This document shows positions 40,336 through 48,652 of a DNA stretch of 64,000 nucleotides, piece by piece. Each line of letters begins with the position of its first letter. Within the stretch, counting starts at the first letter, position 1. The position numbers and the translations under genes were made by a program. The DNA is taken from NCBI GenBank assembly GCA_964429655.1, contig CAYSCZ010000003.1, positions 42,420 through 106,419 on the forward strand, given 5' to 3'. The notes beneath the pieces were generated by a model, which had not been told where the DNA came from, did not search any database, and was given only the letters and a program-made list of their open reading frames with translations. Origin of the DNA: CAYSCZ01 sp964429655. GTDB lineage: Bacteria; Bacteroidota; Bacteroidia; Cytophagales; Cyclobacteriaceae.

Positions 40336-40695
40336 ATGGAAGATCTGATAAAAATGGTCGAAAATGAGTTCTCTGAAGTAAGGGGAAAGATGCCCAAATT
40401 TGCAGCAGGGGATACCATAAGTGTACATTATAAAATAAAAGAAGGTAATAAAGAAAGAATCCAGCAATTCCAGGGAGTGGTTCTTCAGAGAAAAAACCCG
40501 AACTCCAATGGAGAAACATTTACAGTAAGGAAAATTTCAAGTGGAATCGCTGTTGAAAGGATATTCCCAATACTATCTCCAAATATTGAAAAAATAGAAG
40601 TGATACAAAGGGGTAAGGTTAGAAGGGCCCGACTTTTTTATCTGCGCGGTAGAAAAGGAAAAGCAGCTAAGATCAAACAAAAAGCAAGCAAATAA
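40336..40695 (+). CDS. rplS: 50S ribosomal protein L19
   Basis: A structural protein at the 30S-50S interface. It has 119 residues, the normal length. Signatures are FAAGDTISVHYKIKEGNKERIQ and RRARLFYLRGRKGKAAKIK. In this genome rplS is followed by dapF, not flanked by rimM/trmD as in many bacteria. A hairpin spans the short gap to dapF. Confidence 0.96.
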   Translation: MEDLIKMVENEFSEVRGKMPKFAAGDTISVHYKIKEGNKERIQQFQGVVLQRKNPNSNGETFTVRKISSGIAVERIFPILSPNIEKIEVIQRGKVRRARLFYLRGRKGKAAKIKQKASK

Positions 40696-40696
40696 C

Positions 40697-40732
40697 ATCC
40701 AGCTTTCTCATATTCATGAGATTGGATTTTTT
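40697..40732 (+). terminator. Terminator-like hairpin covering the dapF start codon
   Basis: ATCCA (40697-40701) pairs with TGGAT (40723-40727), with an inner stem CTCAT/ATGAG, followed by six T. The dapF ATG at 40716 is inside the inner arm. It can be a leaky terminator after rplS or a start-site sequester for dapF. Confidence 0.55.
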
Positions 40733-41498
40733 CAAATATCAGGGTGCTGGAAATGATTTTATAATCATTGATCAGAGCAGCAATAATTTCCCTTCATTAA
40801 ACGGCGCTTCTATTTCATATCTATGCGATAGGCATTACGGCATCGGATCAGATGGATTGATAATACTTACCAGCCACCCTAAAGCAGACTTTAAACTAGA
40901 TTTTTATAACCCTGACGGTACCCGGAGCTTTTGCGGAAATGGTAGTCGATGTGCAGTCAAACACTTTTACAAAGTCATTAAACCCTCAATAGATCCTATT
41001 AGTTTTTACGCCTGTGACGGATTACATCATGGTATTCAGAATGATGATCAATCGATAAGTATTGATCTGAGAGATATAGATCATGTTCATTGGCTTACTA
41101 CGTATGAAGCTTTCGTAAATACGGGATCACCGCACCATATAGTATTCTGTGAGGATATTAATTTTATTGACGTGGTGAAAACAGGCAGGGAGATTCGATA
41201 TAGTGAAAAATATAAACCGGAAGGTACCAACGTTAATTTTGTTCAGCGACAGGATAATGATAGATTAGAGATCAGGACTTATGAGCGAGGAGTTGAAAAT
41301 GAAACCATGGCTTGTGGTACGGGCATAACCGCTTCAGCACTGGCTTTTGGTGCGATAACAAAATCAAATTCCATTTATGTAAAAAGTAAGGGGGGAATCC
41401 TGGACGTGACTTTTCAACAAAAATCTAATGGAAGATTTACGAACATATGGCTTACAGGCCCGGCAACGCAAGTTTTCAACGGGACAATTGAAATTTAA
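40716..41498 (+). CDS. dapF: Diaminopimelate epimerase
   Basis: DapF converts LL-DAP to meso-DAP for lysine and peptidoglycan synthesis. It has 260 residues. The N-terminus FFKYQGAGNDFI, the first catalytic cysteine in RSFCGNGSRC and the second in ACGTGITASA are all present, with the usual YNPDG before the first. The ATG lies within a terminator-like hairpin (see that entry), so expression relative to rplS may be attenuated. Confidence 0.95.
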   Translation: MRLDFFKYQGAGNDFIIIDQSSNNFPSLNGASISYLCDRHYGIGSDGLIILTSHPKADFKLDFYNPDGTRSFCGNGSRCAVKHFYKVIKPSIDPISFYACDGLHHGIQNDDQSISIDLRDIDHVHWLTTYEAFVNTGSPHHIVFCEDINFIDVVKTGREIRYSEKYKPEGTNVNFVQRQDNDRLEIRTYERGVENETMACGTGITASALAFGAITKSNSIYVKSKGGILDVTFQQKSNGRFTNIWLTGPATQVFNGTIEI

Positions 41499-41572
41499 GC
41501 AATCATTTATTGTTGTTAATCGTTTTTACCAAAATCAAGATAACTTTACCATTATAAATCAAGGTTAGTTTT

Positions 41573-44500
41573 ATGTTAAAACTCATCACCAAGGGGATCT
41601 CAAAAGTATTTGGTACAAAATCTGAACGTGATCTTAAAGCGCTTTTACCCAGTGTAGAAGAGATAAACAAAGCGTTCGAAAAACTCAAATCGTTATCCGA
41701 TCAGGCATTGCGAAATAAAACACTGGAATTAAAAGAATCAATAAGAAAAGGTTTAGAATCCATAGATAACGAAATATCTGATCTTCATAAACAAATAGAA
41801 GACCAGCCTGATCTTGAACTGGAGCAGAAGGAAGCCTTGTTTAACAAAATTGATAAGCTTGAAGAAGAAAGGAACGAGGCATTAGAAAAAATCCTCATGG
41901 ATATCATGCCACAGGCATTTGCGGTGGTAAAAGAAACTTCACGGCGATTTGCAGAAAACAAACAGTTAGAGGTTGAAGCAACTATACTCGATAAGCAATT
42001 AGCTGCAACCAGGAAGCATATTGAGATTAAGGGTAGTAATGCTGTATGGCACAATAAATGGATAGCTGGTGGCGTCGAGATAGAGTGGCACATGGTTCAC
42101 TATGATGTCCAATTAATCGGTGGGGTCGTTTTGCACCAGGGTAAGATTGCCGAGATGACTACGGGGGAAGGTAAAACACTTGTTGCCACCCTGCCGGCCT
42201 ATTTGAATGCATTGGCGGGTAAAGGTGTCCACATAGTTACTGTTAATAATTACCTCGCAAAAAGGGATTCCGAATGGAACGCCCCAATATTACAGTTTCA
42301 TGGCTTAACGGTTGATTGTATTGATTTCTATGAGCCAAATTCAGAGGGTCGAAGACAAGCTTATCAAGCAGACATTACTTATGGGACAAATAATGAATTT
42401 GGCTTTGACTATCTCAGGGACAACATGTCTCGAAGTACTGAAGATCTTGTCCAGAGGAAACATCATTATGCTATGGTGGATGAGGTTGACTCAGTATTAA
42501 TTGATGATGCCCGTACACCCCTGATCATATCGGGGCCTGTACCAAAAGAGCAGGATGAACACGAATACTATGAATTAAAACCCAGAATTTCCAAGCTGGT
42601 GGATGCCCAAAAGAAACTGGTATCTGAGTTTTTTTTAGAAGCTAAAAAACTTATCAAAGATGGTCATGAAGCAGATGGAGGTCTTCCACTGTTCAGGGCC
42701 TTTCGTGGATTACCAAAGCATAAACCCTTGATAAAATACTTGAGCGAGACCGGTAAAAAAGCCATTTTACAAAAAACGGAGAATTATTATCTCCAGGACA
42801 ATCAAAAATTTATGCCTGAGGCAGATAAGCCGCTATACTTTACGATAGACGAAAAAACCAATTCCGTTGAGCTCACTGAGAAAGGGATCGATCTGATTAC
42901 CAAGGAGGGAGAGGATCAGGATTTCTTTATTTTACCTGACATAAGCACAGAACTCTCAAAAATCGAAGGTGACCAATCACTAAGTAAAAGTAAAATCCTG
43001 GAAAAAAAGGATCAACTGATTTCTGACTATACTGCCAAGGCCCAACGGATTCACTCCGTAAACCAACTATTGAAATCCTACTGTCTCTTCGAGAAAGATG
43101 TGGATTACATCGTTGTAGACGGTAAAGTACAAATTGTGGATGAGCAGACAGGAAGGGTCATGGAAGGCAGGCGATATTCTGATGGGCTTCATCAAGCCAT
43201 AGAGGCTAAGGAAAATGTAAAAGTTGAAGGTGCTACCCAGACCTATGCAACAGTTACGCTACAGAACTACTTCCGAATGTATCACAAACTGGCAGGAATG
43301 ACGGGTACAGCTGAAACGGAAGCATCTGAATTATGGGAAATATACAAGCTGGATGTGGTAGTGATTCCTACCAATAAACCAATCGTTCGTAAAGACATGG
43401 AAGATAAGGTTTACAAAACAGTCAGGGAAAAATTCAATGCAGTAACTGAAGAAATTAACCAGCTCATATCCCAGGGAAGACCTGTATTGTTAGGAACCAC
43501 ATCTGTGGAAATTTCAGAGTTGCTTAGCCGAATGCTTAATATAAGGAATATTCAACATCAGGTGCTCAACGCCAAACAACATGCAAAAGAAGCGGATATT
43601 GTAGCCAATGCCGGAAAACCGGCAACTGTTACCATTGCAACAAACATGGCCGGAAGAGGCACCGATATAAAACTTACACCTGAATCTAAGAAAGCAGGCG
43701 GTCTTGCTATCGTAGGTACAGAAAGGCATGAATCAAGAAGAGTGGACCGTCAGTTACGAGGACGCTCAGGAAGGCAGGGGGACGTGGGATCTTCTCAATT
43801 TTTTGTGTCTTTGGAAGATAACCTTATGCGATTATTCAGCTCTGACCGGGTGATCAAAATAATGGACAAATTAGGCTTGGAAGAAGGAGAGGTTATCCAA
43901 CACAGTATGATCACCAGTTCCATAGAAAGGGCACAAAGGAAAGTGGAAGAAAATAATTTCGCTATTAGAAAGCGGTTACTGGATTATGATAACGTGATGA
44001 ATGCTCAACGTGAAGTGATTTATAAAAGAAGAAAGAATGCTTTGTACGGCGATCGACTGGAGCTGGATATTTTAAATATGATTTATGACAATGCTGACAG
44101 TATTGTAAAAGGGGCAAAAGATTCGGAAGATTACGACAGCTTTAAACTTAATACCTTAACCATTTTTGGTATTGACTATTCCCTGACAAAAGAGGAATTA
44201 AATAAAAAAGATGAATCAGAAATCACGAGTAGTCTGTTTGAAGCAGCACTCAATAATTATAAACAAAAGAATCTAAGGATTTTAGAAATTAATCTTCCTC
44301 TCTTTAGGAACCTTCAAAAAATGAAGGGCTCTACTATAAAGGATATCATGGTGCCTTTTTCTGATGGGAAGCGACAGATTGGTGTTGTTGCAAATCTTGA
44401 GAAGATCATTGAAACTGAGGGCAAGGAACTGATCAAATCATTGGAGAAAATGGTTGCCCTCTCTGTGATAGATCAAAACTGGAAAGAACATCTTCGAGAG

Positions 44501-44941
44501 ATGGATGACTTGAGACAGTCAGTTCAAAATGCTGTTTACGAACAAAAAGACCCGCTCTTGATTTATAAGTTTGAAGCTTTTGAGCTTTTCAAGCAATTTA
44601 TTGGTAAAGTCAATGAAGAAACAGTTTCCTTCTTATTAAAATCAGGTATCCCGATTGAAAGTGAACAACAAGTGCAGGAAGCAAGGCGATCAAGGACAAA
44701 ACATAATTACAAAGAATCCAAAGAGGAGACCAAATCTTTGCTCGAGAGAAAAGGCGGCGCAGGGACTACTACCAACAGACCACCGGTGGAAAAATCGGAG
44801 CCTGTAAAATCAACTAAGATCGCCTCCAGAAATCAAAGGGTCTCTGTTCAATACAATGACGGAACCATTAAAAAGGATGTTAAATTTAAGACCGTTGAGG
44901 ATGACATTAAAAATAATCGTTGTGTACTCATTGAAAACTAG
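41573..44941 (+). CDS. secA: Preprotein translocase ATPase SecA
   Basis: SecA drives Sec-dependent protein export. It has 1,122 residues, long as in other Bacteroidota because of an insertion around residues 330-500. Walker A TGEGKTLVA is near residue 196, DEVDSVLID is the Walker B, and the second helicase half has GTDIKL and GRSGRQGDVGSSQF. The C-terminus ends in RVSVQYNDGTIKKDVKFK and lacks the zinc-binding cysteines of many SecA proteins. The 3' end overlaps the start of a SPOR lipoprotein gene. Confidence 0.96.
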   Translation: MLKLITKGISKVFGTKSERDLKALLPSVEEINKAFEKLKSLSDQALRNKTLELKESIRKGLESIDNEISDLHKQIEDQPDLELEQKEALFNKIDKLEEERNEALEKILMDIMPQAFAVVKETSRRFAENKQLEVEATILDKQLAATRKHIEIKGSNAVWHNKWIAGGVEIEWHMVHYDVQLIGGVVLHQGKIAEMTTGEGKTLVATLPAYLNALAGKGVHIVTVNNYLAKRDSEWNAPILQFHGLTVDCIDFYEPNSEGRRQAYQADITYGTNNEFGFDYLRDNMSRSTEDLVQRKHHYAMVDEVDSVLIDDARTPLIISGPVPKEQDEHEYYELKPRISKLVDAQKKLVSEFFLEAKKLIKDGHEADGGLPLFRAFRGLPKHKPLIKYLSETGKKAILQKTENYYLQDNQKFMPEADKPLYFTIDEKTNSVELTEKGIDLITKEGEDQDFFILPDISTELSKIEGDQSLSKSKILEKKDQLISDYTAKAQRIHSVNQLLKSYCLFEKDVDYIVVDGKVQIVDEQTGRVMEGRRYSDGLHQAIEAKENVKVEGATQTYATVTLQNYFRMYHKLAGMTGTAETEASELWEIYKLDVVVIPTNKPIVRKDMEDKVYKTVREKFNAVTEEINQLISQGRPVLLGTTSVEISELLSRMLNIRNIQHQVLNAKQHAKEADIVANAGKPATVTIATNMAGRGTDIKLTPESKKAGGLAIVGTERHESRRVDRQLRGRSGRQGDVGSSQFFVSLEDNLMRLFSSDRVIKIMDKLGLEEGEVIQHSMITSSIERAQRKVEENNFAIRKRLLDYDNVMNAQREVIYKRRKNALYGDRLELDILNMIYDNADSIVKGAKDSEDYDSFKLNTLTIFGIDYSLTKEELNKKDESEITSSLFEAALNNYKQKNLRILEINLPLFRNLQKMKGSTIKDIMVPFSDGKRQIGVVANLEKIIETEGKELIKSLEKMVALSVIDQNWKEHLREMDDLRQSVQNAVYEQKDPLLIYKFEAFELFKQFIGKVNEETVSFLLKSGIPIESEQQVQEARRSRTKHNYKESKEETKSLLERKGGAGTTTNRPPVEKSEPVKSTKIASRNQRVSVQYNDGTIKKDVKFKTVEDDIKNNRCVLIEN

Positions 44942-45425
44942 TTTTCTTTTAATATCCATATGTTTTTTAATGGCTTGTGCTAAAAAGGCCGTATTGACAA
45001 CGGTGAATGATAACACCTACTCCGAAGATATTTCGATCTGGAGGCCAAAAGTAGCAGATGATGAGCAAGTGACAGAATTAACACCAATCGTAACAACGGG
45101 AGAATTCGATCCTAAAAATGATATTAAAGCGGAAATGGACAGCGTAGGCAACCTTCTAAGGCTAAAGAATACTCAAAAAGGCTACATGGAAGGATATACT
45201 ATCCAGATTTACAGTGGCAGAAGCCGGTATGACGCCCGCGAGGTTAAAAAAGAAATTCTTGAATTTGACGATACCTATGAACCCAATCTGATTTACAAAC
45301 AACCTGATTTTAGGGTAAGAGTGGGTAGTTATTTTAACAGGCTAACTGCTCATAGAGAATATGTTAAGCTAAGAAAAAAATTTCCTACAGCTATTATCAT
45401 TCCAGAAAAGATTCCTATTGACTGA
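44931..45425 (+). CDS. SPOR-domain lipoprotein
   Basis: An envelope protein that probably binds denuded peptidoglycan. I chose the TTG at 44931 (residues MKTSFLLISICFLMAC), which gives a lipoprotein signal with lipobox LMAC and 164 residues. Longer in-frame starts at 44856 or 44922 lie deeper within secA and precede the signal. The SPOR domain is the C-terminal GYTIQIYSGRSRYDAREV to FRVRVGSYFN portion. The start overlaps the secA 3' end by 11 bp and the stop overlaps the next gene start. Confidence 0.75.
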   Translation: MKTSFLLISICFLMACAKKAVLTTVNDNTYSEDISIWRPKVADDEQVTELTPIVTTGEFDPKNDIKAEMDSVGNLLRLKNTQKGYMEGYTIQIYSGRSRYDAREVKKEILEFDDTYEPNLIYKQPDFRVRVGSYFNRLTAHREYVKLRKKFPTAIIIPEKIPID

Positions 45426-46611
45426 ATTAGTTAAAATCATAAAAGACAAATCCGAAAGCTATCTCTCGGAAATTAGGAATGTCAGGCGACATATTCATGC
45501 AAATCCTGAATTATCATTTGAAGAGTATAATACTTCAGCTTTTATCCAACAGGTACTCACCGAAAATCAGATTGATTTTTCTAACGGCTGGGTCAGGACT
45601 GGAGTCATCGCCAGTATAAAAGGCAAAAAGCCGGGAAAAAGGCTTGCTCTTCGGGCAGATATGGACGCTTTACCGATAAAAGAGGCAAATAATACCGTTT
45701 ATGTGTCAAAAAATGAAGGAGTTATGCATGCCTGTGGACATGATGTACATACTGCTTCATTGTTGGGGGCTTGTAAAATCCTTAATGCATTAAAAGAATA
45801 TTTTTCAGGGGAAATTATCGCTGTATTTCAACCGGGAGAAGAACGAATACCAGGTGGCGCCTCTTTGATGCTTGAAGAAAAAGCACTGGGAGTACCCCTT
45901 CCTTCTAAAATACTTGCCCAGCATGTTATGCCTTATATCCCCGTGGGAAAAGTAGGCTTCAAAAAAGGAATGTACATGGCCAGTGCAGATGAAATTTATC
46001 TTACCGTTAAAGGTAAAGGCGGTCATGCAGCCTTGCCCGAAAGATTGATAGACCCTGTTTTGATTACCGCTCATTTGATTACCGCTATGCAACAGATCAT
46101 CAGCAGGAATAATAATCCAAAAATGCCTTCTGTTTTATCTTTCGGCAGGATGATAGCGGACGGGGCCACCAACATTATTCCTGATGAAGTTAAAATTGAG
46201 GGTACATTCAGGACTTTTAACGAATCATGGCGTATGGAGGCTCATGAAAAAATTAAAAACATCGCCGAAAACATCGCCAAATCCATGGGTGGATGCTGCG
46301 ATGTCAATATCATGAAAGGTTATCCTCCCCTGATTAATAATGAGAGGCTCACAGGTGAGATGATCCAATTGGCCTCGGAATATTTGGGTGAAAAAAATAT
46401 TATTGAACTGGAACCGTGGATGGCTGCTGAGGATTTTTCCTATTACACATTGGAGATGGATGCTTGTTTTTACAGGTTAGGCACCGGTAATGAAGAAAAA
46501 GGCATAACCTCAGGAGTGCATACACCCACTTTTGATATCGATGAAGGTGCTTTGGAAACTGGCATGGGATTGATGGCCTGGCTTGCCATAAATGCATTAA
46601 ACACCAGATAG
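45418..46611 (+). CDS. M20-family amidohydrolase/peptidase
   Basis: A zinc hydrolase of the N-acyl-amino-acid amidohydrolase (IAA-amino acid hydrolase-like) family, 397 residues. Signatures are RHIHANPELSFEE, ADMDALPIKE, MHACGHDVH (metal ligands), FQPGEE and KGKGGHAALPE. The C-terminal MAAEDFSYY is the last ligand region. It starts with TTG at 45418, overlapping the SPOR gene stop. The natural substrate is not determinable. Cytoplasmic. Confidence 0.87.
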   Translation: MTELVKIIKDKSESYLSEIRNVRRHIHANPELSFEEYNTSAFIQQVLTENQIDFSNGWVRTGVIASIKGKKPGKRLALRADMDALPIKEANNTVYVSKNEGVMHACGHDVHTASLLGACKILNALKEYFSGEIIAVFQPGEERIPGGASLMLEEKALGVPLPSKILAQHVMPYIPVGKVGFKKGMYMASADEIYLTVKGKGGHAALPERLIDPVLITAHLITAMQQIISRNNNPKMPSVLSFGRMIADGATNIIPDEVKIEGTFRTFNESWRMEAHEKIKNIAENIAKSMGGCCDVNIMKGYPPLINNERLTGEMIQLASEYLGEKNIIELEPWMAAEDFSYYTLEMDACFYRLGTGNEEKGITSGVHTPTFDIDEGALETGMGLMAWLAINALNTR

Positions 46612-46673
46612 GCATAGATTTATTTACTTAGGTGATTTTCAGTCTTTCTAAGCATAAATCCGTTAAAAAAAAG

Positions 46674-46681
46674 TAAATTTG
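46674..46681 (+). promoter_or_regulatory. Candidate -7 box for the DksA-like gene
   Basis: TAAATTTG fits TAnnTTTG, 25 bp ahead of the ATG at 46707. No convincing -33 TTTG is visible, so this rests on the -7 element alone. Confidence 0.5.
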
Positions 46682-46706
46682 CACCATTTTAAAATCGAGG
46701 ATAGAT

Positions 46707-47084
46707 ATGGAAGAAAAGACAAAATATTCCCAGGAAGAGCTAAAAGAATTTGAAGTTCTTATTAATGAAAAATTAGATAAAGCCAAAACCCAACTCAATT
46801 TTATCAAAGAATCCCTTACAAAAAGCTCAGATGGTGGTACAGATAATACACACAATACCATAAGAACACTTGAGGATGGAGCAGATACCGCTGAAAAGGA
46901 AAACTTAAGTCAGCTAGCCGCAAGACAACAAAAGTTTATTAGCCAGTTGGAAAATGCGCTGGTTAGAATAAAAAATGGTACATACGGTATATGCGTCGAT
47001 TCGGGGAAATTAATAAGCAAGGAAAGGCTGAAAGCTGTTCCTCATACCATGCATTCGATTGAAGCAAAGCTTAAGAAATACTAA
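46707..47084 (+). CDS. TraR/DksA-family regulator with a degenerate zinc finger
   Basis: A 125-residue RNA-polymerase-binding regulator-like protein. The coiled-coil N-terminal region leads into NGTYGICVDSGKLISKERLKAVPHTMHSIEAK, the DksA-type finger. Only one cysteine (in YGIC) remains of the four in classic DksA, which matches the usual Bacteroidota form of this family. It probably senses or mediates (p)ppGpp-type control, as inferred from the family. It is followed by scpB after 9 bp. Confidence 0.83.
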   Translation: MEEKTKYSQEELKEFEVLINEKLDKAKTQLNFIKESLTKSSDGGTDNTHNTIRTLEDGADTAEKENLSQLAARQQKFISQLENALVRIKNGTYGICVDSGKLISKERLKAVPHTMHSIEAKLKKY

Positions 47085-47093
47085 TCATCTACA

Positions 47094-47672
47094 TTGGATT
47101 TTCTACGCAGGCACGTTGAAGCACTTATATTTTGCTCTCCTTCACCCATAAGTGATAATGAGATCACAAAATGCCTGACAGATGCTTTTGAATCAGAGAT
47201 TTCCCTTGAAGGTGTCCATAAAGTTTTAGGGGAGTTGGAAGCGGAGTATAACAAGGATCATTATTCCTTTCATATTATTCAATCCGGTGGAGGCTATCAA
47301 TTTCTTTCAAAAGCAGAATATCATTCAACGATAGAAGTATTACTTAAGCAGCAATCAAAGAAGCGTCTTTCAAAAGCTTCATTGGAGACCCTATCAATCA
47401 TAGCCTATAAGCAACCAGTCACCAAAGGAGCGATCGAACAGATTAGAGGTGTAAATTGTGATTACGCAGTCCAAAAACTTCTGGAGAAAGAATTGGTTGA
47501 GATTAAAGGTAAATCTGAATCAGTCGGAAGACCTTTGTTATACCGAACATCTCAAAAGTTTATGGACTACTTCTCGATAAATTCCCTCAACGATCTTCCC
47601 AGGCTTAAAGACCTGTCTGATATAAGTCAGGAGGACTTTTATAAAGAGGTAAACAAGGATTCAAATGGATAG
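47094..47672 (+). CDS. scpB: Segregation and condensation protein B
   Basis: ScpB forms the SMC-ScpAB complex for chromosome segregation. It has 192 residues with two winged-helix domains. Signatures are VEALIFCSPSPISDNEI, LSIIAYKQPVTKGAIEQIRGVN and VGRPLLYRTSQKFMDYF. It starts with TTG at 47094. It overlaps rluB by 8 bp, a common neighbourhood for scpB and an RsuA-family synthase. Confidence 0.92.
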   Translation: MDFLRRHVEALIFCSPSPISDNEITKCLTDAFESEISLEGVHKVLGELEAEYNKDHYSFHIIQSGGGYQFLSKAEYHSTIEVLLKQQSKKRLSKASLETLSIIAYKQPVTKGAIEQIRGVNCDYAVQKLLEKELVEIKGKSESVGRPLLYRTSQKFMDYFSINSLNDLPRLKDLSDISQEDFYKEVNKDSNG

Positions 47673-48426
47673 ACGAAAATTCCAAAGTGAAAGAAATGTT
47701 ACTGAGAGTAAGCCGAGACAACCGGTACGTTTGAATAAATTTATTTCCAATGCAGGTATTGCTTCCAGACGTGATGCTGATAGATTAATCCAGGAGGGCA
47801 TGGTATCTGTCAATGGTAAAATAATCACAGAATTAGGAACAAAAGTACTACCCACAGATAAAGTAGTTTACAAGGGGAAAACCCTTAAATCTGAAAAACC
47901 ACAATATATTTTACTGAACAAACCAAAAGATTTCATAACAACAATGGACGATCCATTAAATCGTAAGACTGTTATGAAATTAGTATCAAATGCTTGCCAG
48001 GAACGAATCTATCCGGTTGGCAGATTGGATAGAAATACTACCGGTTTGCTTTTATTTACAAATGATGGGGAACTAGCGACTAAGCTGACCCACCCTTCCC
48101 ACAAGATAAAAAAGGTATATCAGGTTGATCTTAATAAACCTTTATCACAACAGGACTTTCATAGAATACAATCCGGCATAAGGTTGGAAGATGGTCTTGC
48201 ATTCGTGGATGAAATAGCCATTTTGAGTGCAGATAAAAAGATTATAGGCCTGGAGATACACATTGGTAAAAACCGGGTAGTAAGAAGGATATTTGAAAAA
48301 CTAGGCTATGAAGTCATAAAGCTGGATAGGGTGATGTTTGGCCCATTGACTAAAAAGGATTTACCGAGAGGAAAATGGCGACATTTAGATGAGAAGGAAT
48401 TGAAAATCTTACTGAGTTTGAGCTAG
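47665..48426 (+). CDS. rluB: 23S rRNA pseudouridine synthase (RluB/RsuA family)
   Basis: A 253-residue pseudouridine synthase. An S4 RNA-binding domain (RLNKFISNAGIASRRDADRLI) is followed by the catalytic domain with PVGRLDRNTTGLLLFTNDG, where the aspartate is the nucleophile. The IGKNRVVRRIFEKLGY segment near the end is typical. Distinguishing RluB from RluE or RsuA needs a comparison. The scpB-rluB overlap supports RluB. Confidence 0.9.
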   Translation: MDRRKFQSERNVTESKPRQPVRLNKFISNAGIASRRDADRLIQEGMVSVNGKIITELGTKVLPTDKVVYKGKTLKSEKPQYILLNKPKDFITTMDDPLNRKTVMKLVSNACQERIYPVGRLDRNTTGLLLFTNDGELATKLTHPSHKIKKVYQVDLNKPLSQQDFHRIQSGIRLEDGLAFVDEIAILSADKKIIGLEIHIGKNRVVRRIFEKLGYEVIKLDRVMFGPLTKKDLPRGKWRHLDEKELKILLSLS

Positions 48427-48490
48427 GTTTTTTTTATTTAAATAGTATGCATGCATACTATTTTTGAAAATTACATTAGATTTATGATAA

Positions 48491-48514
48491 TAAAAAAACC
48501 TCCCTAGGGAGGTT
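48491..48514 (-). terminator. Intrinsic terminator of tRNA-Phe
   Basis: On the minus strand AACCTCCC pairs with GGGAGGTT (palindrome AACCTCCCTAGGGAGGTT) and is followed by a seven-T run. It begins 2 nt after the tRNA 3' end. Confidence 0.9.
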
Positions 48515-48515
48515 G

Positions 48516-48588
48516 TGGTGCTGAGTGGATTCGAACCACCGACTCACGGATTTTCAGTCCGATGCTCTACCAACTGAGCTACAGCACC
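48516..48588 (-). tRNA. tRNA-Phe (GAA)
   Basis: Read from 48588 down: acceptor GGTGCTG, D-arm GCTC...GAGC, anticodon loop CTGAAAA with anticodon GAA, T-loop TTCGAAT, closing CAGCACC and discriminator A. It has 73 nt with no encoded CCA. The first anticodon-stem pair is a U-U mismatch. A strong promoter and terminator bracket it. Confidence 0.96.
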
Positions 48589-48601
48589 TAAAAAGTGGAT
48601 G

Positions 48602-48631
48602 CAAAAGTATAGATTTATTAATAGTAACAAA
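48602..48631 (-). promoter_or_regulatory. Consensus Bacteroidota promoter of tRNA-Phe
   Basis: On the minus strand TTTG (48628-48631) is followed after 18 bp by TACTTTTG (48602-48609). This matches the TTTG / TAnnTTTG two-element consensus, with the expected transcript start 6-8 bp ahead of the tRNA. It is the best promoter in the window. Confidence 0.8.
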
Positions 48632-48652
48632 AATTTTACGATAGTTTAAGAT

